A stretch of DNA of 8,976 nucleotides from Thermoanaerobaculia bacterium (GTDB lineage: Bacteria > Acidobacteriota > Thermoanaerobaculia > Multivoradales > UBA5704), in the NCBI GenBank assembly GCA_025937035.1, contig JAICSG010000115.1, positions 1 through 8,976 on the forward strand. The letters run 5' to 3'. A model generated the notes under the pieces. That model was not told where the DNA came from. It ran no database searches and saw only the letters and a list, made by a program, of their open reading frames with translations. This document shows positions 1-4,747 of the stretch, one piece after another (position 1 is the stretch's first letter; the number at the start of each line of letters is the position of its first letter). The translations under genes were made by a program, and so were the position numbers.

Positions 1-36
1 GACGCGCCGGACGTGACGGCCAGGCTCCGCGCGTGA
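1..36 (+). CDS. possible 3' end of an upstream gene (partial)
   Basis: Frame 1 is open from the window edge and ends in TGA at 34-36, giving the tail DAPDVTARLRA. This stop overlaps the GTG start of the next gene by four bases (GTGA), an arrangement typical of translationally coupled genes in one operon. Eleven residues are too few to identify a family. The ending would suit a sensor kinase, the usual partner of a sigma-54 activator, but that is a guess. The main support is the overlap geometry. The alternative is that the activator itself reads in from outside the window, since its own frame is also open to the edge. Confidence 0.3.
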   Translation, partial: DAPDVTARLRA

Positions 37-959
37 GCGCGGACGCGGCCTCCCCCCTCTCCCTGTCCCGTCTGCTGCAAGACTTTCCCGCGCTGGCCGA
101 GAGCCTGCGCGGGGTCGACCGCGCCGCGCCCACCGAGGCGCCGGTGCTGATCCTGGGCGAGGCCGGGAGCGGGCGCTCGACCCTCGCCCGCGCCCTCCAC
201 GCCGCCAGCCCCCGGGGCGCCGGGCCGCTGACCGAGGTGGACCCCGGCTCGATCCCCAGCACCCTCTTCGAGAGCGAATTCTTCGGCTACCGTCCCGGGG
301 CCTTCTCCGGCGCCGACTCGGCGGGCGAGGGGCGGGTGGCGCGGGCCGAGGGGGGGACGCTCGTCCTCGACCACGTCGAGGAGCTGCCGCTCCCCTCCCA
401 GCCCAAGCTGCTGCGCCTGGTGGCGGAGCGGCGCTACGCCCCGCTGGGAGGCGCGGAAAGGGCGGCGGACGTCCGTTTCGTGGCCATCGGCTCGGAGGAC
501 CTCCCCCGGCGTGTGGCCCGCGAGACGTTCCGTCCCGACCTCTTCTACCGCCTGGAGGTGCTGGCCTTCCGGGTCCCCCCGCTGCGCGAGCGGCGGGCCG
601 ATCTGCCGGCCGTTCTCGACCATCTCCTGGCCGATCTGGGCGAGCGTTTCGGCGTCCGCGCGCCGGAGCTCAGCGCCCGCGCCCGCGCCTGGATGCTGGA
701 GCACCCCTGGCCGGGCAACCTCCGCCAGCTCCGCAACGTCCTCGAGCGCGGCCTGATCCTGGCCGAGGGGGGCCCGGTCGATCCCCCCCAGCCCGAGGGG
801 CTCCTGGAAACCCGCCCCCGCCCCCTGATCGAGGTGGAGAAGGAGCAGATCAAGAACGCCCTCGCCTACACCCGCGGCCATCAGGGACGGGCGGCGGACC
901 TCCTCGGCATCAGCCGCAAGGCGCTGTGGGAAAAGCGGAGAAGGTATGGAATCCCTTGA
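33..959 (+). CDS. sigma-54 dependent activator, AAA+ and Fis-type HTH, with altered ATPase motifs
   Basis: This is a bacterial enhancer-binding protein, the family that hydrolyses ATP to remodel sigma-54 RNA polymerase. Residues 1-35 are a short leader with no receiver, GAF or PAS domain. Residues 36-240 are the AAA+ domain and about 265-308 a Fis-type helix-turn-helix (RAADLLGISRKALWEKRRRYG). The fold landmarks are present: the sigma-54 contact loop GAFSGA (89-94), arginine fingers R167 and R173 in FRPDLFYRL, and the sensor II WPGNLRQLRN (226-235). Several catalytic positions differ from the family consensus. Walker A is GEAGSGRS (42-49), with Arg for the invariant Lys. Walker B is LVLDHVEEL, with His for the catalytic Glu after D113. 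Sensor I is AIGSEDL where AATNxDL is usual. ATPase activity may therefore be weak or lost. The GTG at 33 fits a GTGA overlap with an upstream frame, but the frame is open to the window edge, so a longer N-terminus is possible. It converges on the DUF309 gene with 5 bases between them. Confidence 0.88.
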   Translation: MSADAASPLSLSRLLQDFPALAESLRGVDRAAPTEAPVLILGEAGSGRSTLARALHAASPRGAGPLTEVDPGSIPSTLFESEFFGYRPGAFSGADSAGEGRVARAEGGTLVLDHVEELPLPSQPKLLRLVAERRYAPLGGAERAADVRFVAIGSEDLPRRVARETFRPDLFYRLEVLAFRVPPLRERRADLPAVLDHLLADLGERFGVRAPELSARARAWMLEHPWPGNLRQLRNVLERGLILAEGGPVDPPQPEGLLETRPRPLIEVEKEQIKNALAYTRGHQGRAADLLGISRKALWEKRRRYGIP

Positions 960-960
960 T

Positions 961-990
961 GATTTTAGATTTTGGATTTTGGATTGAGGG
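961..990 (+). repeat. AT-rich heptamer repeat, copy 1 (GATTTTG type)
   Basis: Period-7 units run GATTTTA, GATTTTG, GATTTTG, GATTGAG, then GG. The tract is strikingly AT-rich against its GC-rich surroundings. It starts one base after the activator's stop and contains the TAA stop (965-967) of the opposite-strand DUF309 gene, whose last residues LNPKSKI it encodes. It matches copy 2 (1369-1398) in inverted orientation with two substitutions over 30 bases. Such heptamer tandem repeats resemble the short tandemly repeated repetitive sequences described in cyanobacteria and other genomes. Function unknown. Confidence 0.85.
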
Positions 991-1351
991 TGGGCACAGG
1001 CGGCGACCCTTCCCGCGATTTCAGCCACCCCTCCCACCGCTCCACCTGCACAAGTAGATCCGCGATGTCGATCCCCAGCGCCTCGGGCGCGAACGGCGCC
1101 AGATTCCGCCGGGCCTTGGCAAGGGTGCGGCGCGGGCCTTCGGTCCGTTTCAGATCGAGATGCTGGTGCAGGGCGGCGGCGACCTGGATGAGGCCTTGGA
1201 AGAGGCCCTTGGGCTCCGGTGTGGTGGAGCGCCAGATCTCCTCCCAGGCCTCGTGGGCCGCGAAGAACCGCCTTTGATTGAAGAGCTCGATCCCCGTCCG
1301 GAACAGCCGCTCGCGTTCTTCCCGGGAGATCTCAGGATGGAGGACCCGCAT
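965..1351 (-). CDS. DUF309 family protein
   Basis: The 128-residue product matches DUF309, a small all-helical family of unknown function. The signature is visible at residues 20-65: FNQRRFFAAHEAWEEIWR (H33, E34, E37, E38, W40), followed by GLFQGLIQVAAALHQH. Its length is usual for the family. The ATG at 1351 is the first start after an in-frame stop 15 bases upstream. The nearest GGAG is about 15 bases away, so translation signals are weak. It lies 32 bases downstream of the HD-GYP gene on the same strand and is probably its operon partner, possibly translated by reinitiation. The last seven residues (LNPKSKI) are encoded by the heptamer repeat and are unlikely to belong to the ancestral fold. 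The biochemical role is not known for the family. Confidence 0.85.
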   Translation of the reverse strand: MRVLHPEISREERERLFRTGIELFNQRRFFAAHEAWEEIWRSTTPEPKGLFQGLIQVAAALHQHLDLKRTEGPRRTLAKARRNLAPFAPEALGIDIADLLVQVERWEGWLKSREGSPPVPTLNPKSKI

Positions 1352-1368
1352 GGGGCCCGATTCTCACT

Positions 1369-1398
1369 CCCTCAATCCAAAATCTAAAATCCAAAATC
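1369..1398 (-). repeat. AT-rich heptamer repeat, copy 2 (inverted)
   Basis: On the plus strand the units read CTCAATC, CAAAATC, TAAAATC, CAAAATC, preceded by CC. This is the reverse complement of copy 1 except for two exchanged T/C positions. It contains the TAG stop (1384-1386) of the HD-GYP gene. Relative to the gene just upstream of each copy (activator on plus, HD-GYP on minus), both copies have the same orientation: the T-rich strand follows the gene's 3' end. There is no internal hairpin, so neither copy is a classical terminator. Confidence 0.85.
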
Positions 1399-2421
1399 CG
1401 CCTTCTGCTCCGGCTCCGCCAGCGAATCCAAAAGGTCCGCCGGCAGGCTCAGGCCCGGGTGGACCCGCTTGCACAGCTCGCGCAAGCGGCGGAGCTCGAC
1501 CTCGGGGACGTGGCGGAAGACCTCGACGACCGACGGATCGAGCTGCTGGCCCGCCACCCGCTGGAGCTCGGCCAGGGCCACCGCGTGCGTGCGCGCCCGC
1601 CGGTAGGGGCGGTCCGAGGTGATGGCGTCGTAGGTGTCCACGACGGCGAAAATGCGGGCGCTCAGGGGGATCGCCTCGCCGGCGGTGCCGCGCGGATAGC
1701 CTTGGCCGTCCCAACGCTCGTGGTGGCTGTAGATGATGTCGAGCGACGCCGGCTGGAGGAAGCTCACCTCGGCCAGCATGTCGAAGCCCCAGGTGGGGTG
1801 CTGCTTCATGATGTGCCACTCCTCGTCGGTGAGCGGTCCCATCTTGCGCAGGATCTCGTCCGGCACCACCATCTTGCCCACGTCGTGGAGCAGCGCGCCC
1901 CACTCGATCGCCTTGAGCTGCTCGCCGTGCATCCCCATGGCCTGGGCCAGCGAGACGGCGTAGAGGGCGACGCGGAAGGAGTGGCCGGTCGTCTCGTGGT
2001 CCCGGGCGTCCGCCGCCGTCACCACCGCGCCGACCGCCTCCACGTACGACCGCTCGCGGGCCCGCTGCGACTCCTCCAACGTCACCATCAGCCCGCGGAA
2101 GGTCTCCTCGATGAGCTGCACCTCGCCGCCGCCGCCGGCCGAGGGGAAGTCGCTCTGGAGCTCGCCCGTGCGCGCCATGCCCGACATCGTCTCGGAGAGC
2201 CGCCGCAGGGGGAGGGTGATCCGCTGCACCACCCAGAAGGCCGCCGCGGCCGCCAGGAAGCCGGCCGAGAGGCCGATGAGCAGGAGGTTCCAGCCGATCT
2301 GGCGGGCGAGCTGCGGGTCGTCCGCCACGGTGACCAGACGGAGAACGAGGATCAGGGCGATCCCGAGGACGGCCGCCGCCACCGCGGCGATGAGCCGGAA
2401 GGACTTCGTACGGAGATTCAA
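1384..2421 (-). CDS. membrane HD-GYP domain protein (probable c-di-GMP phosphodiesterase)
   Basis: With a TTG start at 2421 the protein has 345 residues: TM1 about 8-30, a short extracytoplasmic loop (31-44), TM2 about 45-67, a HAMP-like linker 66-120 and an HD-GYP domain 135-305. HD-GYP enzymes hydrolyse cyclic di-GMP. The family motifs are intact: H147 in TGHS, HDVGK at 179-183, HHERWDGQGYP at 233-243 and DTYDAITSDRPYR at 262-274. With almost no periplasmic loop, it probably senses the membrane or a partner rather than a soluble ligand. The TTG start is chosen because GGAG lies 9 bases upstream and the product begins MNLRTKSFRL directly before TM1. The frame extends upstream to an ATG at 2694, but those 91 residues are low-complexity and run through a candidate promoter. 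The stop lies in a heptamer repeat, and the DUF309 gene follows after 32 bases. Confidence 0.85.
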   Translation of the reverse strand: MNLRTKSFRLIAAVAAAVLGIALILVLRLVTVADDPQLARQIGWNLLLIGLSAGFLAAAAAFWVVQRITLPLRRLSETMSGMARTGELQSDFPSAGGGGEVQLIEETFRGLMVTLEESQRARERSYVEAVGAVVTAADARDHETTGHSFRVALYAVSLAQAMGMHGEQLKAIEWGALLHDVGKMVVPDEILRKMGPLTDEEWHIMKQHPTWGFDMLAEVSFLQPASLDIIYSHHERWDGQGYPRGTAGEAIPLSARIFAVVDTYDAITSDRPYRRARTHAVALAELQRVAGQQLDPSVVEVFRHVPEVELRRLRELCKRVHPGLSLPADLLDSLAEPEQKADFGF

Positions 2422-2522
2422 ATCGGACGGCTCCAATTTCCCGGAGCCCCAGCGCTCCGGTCCCAATCCCAAAGAAGAGCTCGGCGCGAAGAGCCTGCCG
2501 GCCAACGGAGGCAGGGCTCCAT
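2418..2522 (-). CDS. possible 34-residue Trp-rich leader peptide overlapping the HD-GYP start
   Basis: An ATG at 2522 opens a 34-residue frame whose TGA (2418-2420) overlaps the TTG start of the HD-GYP gene in the string TTGA. Four of its 34 residues are Trp (W7, W18, W20, W30). It lies between the candidate promoter and the HD-GYP start, so it would be the first reading frame of that transcript. The purine-rich GAGAGAG just upstream is a possible but weak ribosome site. The overlap suggests coupling. Short frames are common in GC-rich DNA, so this may be chance. Confidence 0.25.
   Translation of the reverse strand: MEPCLRWPAGSSRRALLWDWDRSAGAPGNWSRPI
2431..2434 (-). promoter_or_regulatory. 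ribosome binding site supporting the TTG start of the HD-GYP gene
   Basis: GGAG on the minus strand lies 9 bases before TTG 2421. It decides the start, because no upstream in-frame ATG or GTG near the coding region has such a site and the translation from TTG begins with a normal short charged N-terminus before the first membrane helix. Confidence 0.55.
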
Positions 2523-2560
2523 ACGACTCTCTCTTTTCTCGCTCCTGCGTAATTGCGCGT

Positions 2561-2589
2561 AGTATACGCTGACTCGCGCCGTTTGGCGA
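2561..2589 (-). promoter_or_regulatory. candidate sigma-70-type promoter for the HD-GYP and DUF309 genes
   Basis: On the minus strand a -35-like TCGCCA (2584-2589, four of six matches to TTGACA) is followed after 17 bases by TATACT (2561-2566, five of six matches to TATAAT). A transcript would start near 2554 and have a leader of about 130 bases before TTG 2421, containing the possible leader peptide. The -10 stands out in GC-rich DNA. The -35 is mediocre. Confidence 0.45.
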
Positions 2590-2689
2590 CCCTCCGCGGC
2601 CGGCCTCGGCCGGAATCGCCACCGCGACCGAGCTGGGAAAGGCTCTCCCGGTTGGAGCCGCCGCTCCGGCGAGTCTGGGTCTGGATAGT

Positions 2690-2721
2690 CTCATTTAACC
2701 AAGTAGGTGCTTTGGAATGAG
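2690..2721. repeat. imperfect inverted repeat (hairpin) in the intergenic region
   Basis: CTCATT (2690-2695) pairs with AATGAG (2716-2721), and CCAA (2699-2702) pairs with TTGG (2712-2715). The result is a ten-pair stem with a three-base bulge and a nine-base loop. It lies about 100 bases upstream of the candidate -35 of the HD-GYP promoter and about 120 bases beyond the peroxidase terminator. It could be an operator or part of a structured RNA. Ownership by either gene is not shown. Confidence 0.4.
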
Positions 2722-2838
2722 CTTTGCGAGCCTTTTGACCTGTGACAGTTGAAAGACGCCTCCGGAACAGGGCCATTACGCCACGCGCGGCCCGGATGTT
2801 TCAGTCTGTCCCGCCGGAGCCGTCCGAGGTTCCTTCTG

Positions 2839-2873
2839 AAAAAGAAAATGGCCGCCCGGCTTCCCGGGCGGCC
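2839..2873 (-). terminator. intrinsic terminator of the peroxidase gene
   Basis: A perfect 10-base-pair stem, GGCCGCCCGG with CCGGGCGGCC (2850-2859 and 2864-2873), encloses a four-base loop that reads GAAG on the minus strand. It is followed there by a T-rich tract, ATTTTCTTTTT. It lies 26 bases past the peroxidase stop, in the right orientation. This is the clearest terminator in the window. Confidence 0.92.
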
Positions 2874-2898
2874 CTCCAGGGGGCGGGCTCCGCCGCGC

Positions 2899-4554
2899 CT
2901 ACTGCGCGAGGAAGACGTTCTTCTGGATCTCCTTCTTGCCGATCGTCGTGTTGCGCAGGATGACGTCGGAGAAGTGGAGATTGTTGAAATAGTTGACCCA
3001 ATTGGACGGGAAGGTGTTCAGATAGAAGAAGCGGTCGCCGTCGCGGCTGCGGGTGAACTGCTCGGCGATCACCGTCCGTACCAGCTCGCCGACCACGGCG
3101 CCCGGGAACGGCGCCTCGGAGATGCCGCCCACCCAGGGGTCGATCTCGTTGACGTCGCTGTAGGCGGCCGACAGGCGGCGGGTGATCTCGAGATTTCCCG
3201 GATTGACGTCCGCGATCGTCGCTTTCGGTGCCAGGCCGTAGGCGACGCGGATCGTGTTGTAGTCCGGCAGCCCGTGGTCGCGGCCGCGCTGGATGTTGAG
3301 CGAGGCGAGGTCGAAGGCGCCCGGCTGCGGGTCGTTGATCAGGAAGTTGCGCACGTCGTCGACGATGAAGGGGTCGAAGGCGTTGGCGTGCTGGTGCGCC
3401 GCGCCGCGCAGGATCGGCTCGATGCCGCCGCCATCGAAGACCTTCTTGGGATTGAAGAAGGCCTCCTTCAGGGTCAGGTCGCCGCCCGGGATCGGGTGCA
3501 GATTGGAGTCGAGCCGCATCAGCACGTGGGTCAGCAGGGTGTGGCCCATGCGGTACGAGGCGGTCGAGAAGACGGTGCTGATGCCCGGGTTGACGTTCGC
3601 CTTGTAGCCGGTGTACGGCGGGATGGCGTTGGGGCCGATCAGCACGGGCAGGAACTCGTTGTAGGTGATCGCCTCGATCTCGGCGCTCACGATCATGCGG
3701 GCCCGCTGATAGATCTCCTCGTCGGTCAGCGGCCGCTTGCTCTCGGTGCGGATCTTGCGCGCCCAGTAGTTGTGCTCGCGCATCCAGGTGGTGTGCATCG
3801 AGAACAGGTTGGTGTTCTCCTCGCACCGCGCGTCGCCGCAGATGTGGCGGTCCTTGCCCGGGATCGCGTTCGGCAGGTTGTTGATGTTGTGGGGGAGGTA
3901 CTCCTCGTGCCCCGGGCCGTCGATGGCCCGCAGCTCACCCGAGCCGTCGAGCTTGCGCAGGTCGCGCGCCCGCTGCGGGTCCGAGCCGTAGACGTTCGAG
4001 GCGTCGACGAACGAGGTGATGACGTTGGTCTGCACGCGCTCGTTGTGCGTGTCGGTGCCGGTGGTGGGGTCGAAGCTATTGCGGCAGAAGACGATCACCC
4101 CCGTGCCGGTGTTGTTGGGATCGAAGGTGGAGTCCCCCGCCGGCACCGGGATGTCGGCCTCCTCGGAGCAGAACGGCGCCGCGCTGAGCGTCTGCGGATT
4201 GGTGAGGTCGAGGTCGTGGTCCATGAACTGGCCCCACATCCAGAGATAGTTGCTGGCGTAGGGCTGCGACGGCACGTCCGGCTGGGCGACCACGATGTTG
4301 CTGATCAGCCGCGGGTTGGGACGGTTGGCGCCACCCATCTTGGAGATGCTGTCGCCGTAAGCCATCGGCACGTTCTGGATCAGCAGACTGGGGGCGGCAC
4401 CCCACTTCGGGTGCGCCACGTTGTTGCCGCTGCCGTCGATGGCGCGGAACGGCCCCTTGGGCAGGGTCCGCGTGCTGGGCGGCTCCGCCGCGAAGGCGGG
4501 CAGGGCGGCCACCAGCAGGGCGGCGGCCAGGGCGGTGCTGCGAGATACGTTCAT
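2899..4554 (-). CDS. secreted animal-type haem peroxidase (peroxidase-cyclooxygenase superfamily)
   Basis: The 551-residue protein belongs to the myeloperoxidase/peroxidasin family (An_peroxidase) and would oxidise substrates with hydrogen peroxide outside the cytoplasm. Residues 1-22 are a signal peptide (MNVSRSTALAAALLVAALPA, then FA before AEPP). The active site can be aligned from memory with myeloperoxidase: distal Q109, D112 and H113 in WGQFMDHDL; catalytic R243 and E246 in GDARCEEN; proximal H338 in SYRMGHTL; and N420 in LNIQRGRDHGLP. D112 and E246 correspond to the residues that bind haem by ester bonds. The Met forming myeloperoxidase's sulfonium bond is Asn here. Calcium-site residues D114, T180, F182, D184 and S186 (TSFVDASNVYGS) are kept. 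Start: ATG 4554 has AGGAGG 4 bases upstream and directly precedes the signal peptide, although the frame is open to 5034. It is probably monocistronic, with a strong terminator after the stop, and divergent from the Ig-like gene. The physiological substrate cannot be read from sequence. Confidence 0.95.
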   Translation of the reverse strand: MNVSRSTALAAALLVAALPAFAAEPPSTRTLPKGPFRAIDGSGNNVAHPKWGAAPSLLIQNVPMAYGDSISKMGGANRPNPRLISNIVVAQPDVPSQPYASNYLWMWGQFMDHDLDLTNPQTLSAAPFCSEEADIPVPAGDSTFDPNNTGTGVIVFCRNSFDPTTGTDTHNERVQTNVITSFVDASNVYGSDPQRARDLRKLDGSGELRAIDGPGHEEYLPHNINNLPNAIPGKDRHICGDARCEENTNLFSMHTTWMREHNYWARKIRTESKRPLTDEEIYQRARMIVSAEIEAITYNEFLPVLIGPNAIPPYTGYKANVNPGISTVFSTASYRMGHTLLTHVLMRLDSNLHPIPGGDLTLKEAFFNPKKVFDGGGIEPILRGAAHQHANAFDPFIVDDVRNFLINDPQPGAFDLASLNIQRGRDHGLPDYNTIRVAYGLAPKATIADVNPGNLEITRRLSAAYSDVNEIDPWVGGISEAPFPGAVVGELVRTVIAEQFTRSRDGDRFFYLNTFPSNWVNYFNNLHFSDVILRNTTIGKKEIQKNVFLAQ

Positions 4555-4747
4555 GATTCCTCCTACGGGAAAAGGGATCCTACAGAGCGGAACAGCCGGA
4601 GCCCGGCAAAGGCTCGCTCCGCGATGAACCGTCTGAGGCCGAGGTCCGTATATCCAACGGGGATCGCTCTGCATCCTCGATTCGGACAGTCTTCTGCATA
4701 CCTGAGTGTCGTGCCGCGACCGAAACGGGACACGATATCCTTGTCTC
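4555..4747. other. divergent promoter region between peroxidase and Ig-like genes
   Basis: These 193 bases separate two divergent secreted-protein genes and must contain both promoters unless transcripts read in from outside. The peroxidase side has a strong ribosome site (AGGAGG at 4559-4564). The plus side has none close to ATG 4748, only TATCCT a few bases before the start codon. I found no pair of -35/-10 boxes good enough to call on either strand. Confidence 0.5.
4558..4564 (-). promoter_or_regulatory. strong ribosome binding site of the peroxidase gene
   Basis: The minus strand reads AGGAGGA ending 3 bases before ATG 4554. It fixes the start at the signal peptide and rules out the long N-terminal extension that the open frame would allow. 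Confidence 0.85.

Larger units (their letters stand above)
2422..2898. other. 477-base non-coding gap between HD-GYP and peroxidase genes
   Basis: No convincing gene fills this stretch on either strand. Frames that cross it are extensions or shadows of the neighbours with low-complexity translations. From right to left it holds the peroxidase terminator (2839-2873), an imperfect hairpin (2690-2721), a candidate promoter reading left (2561-2589) and the leader frame and ribosome site of the HD-GYP gene. The 2690-2760 part is visibly less GC-rich than its surroundings. Confidence 0.6.

Noticed and set aside
961..1398. CRISPR-like or insertion-sequence interpretation of the heptamer repeats
   Set aside because: Only two copies exist, the period is 7 bases, there are no spacers, and the DNA between them encodes DUF309 and not a transposase.
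1459..2562. Plus-strand open frame of 367 codons opposite HD-GYP
   Set aside because: Antisense shadow with no recognisable features.
2422..2694. Longer HD-GYP start at ATG 2694
   Set aside because: The extra 91 residues are low-complexity and cross a candidate promoter. TTG 2421 has a well-placed GGAG and a normal N-terminus.
2690..2760. c-di-GMP-I (GEMM) riboswitch on the minus strand
   Set aside because: Only the CGCAAAGC string and a hairpin resemble it. The GAAA-capped helix and the remaining core are missing, so no riboswitch is called.
1364..2776. Alternative minus-strand frame of 470 codons over the HD-GYP gene
   Set aside because: Arg/Gly/Pro-rich shadow. The HD-GYP motifs lie in the other frame.
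4555..4747. Sigma-70 or sigma-54 promoter pairs in the divergent region
   Set aside because: Several partial hexamers (TTGCCG, TAGGAT, TATCCT) occur but none has both a partner and good spacing, and no GG-N10-GC element was convincing.
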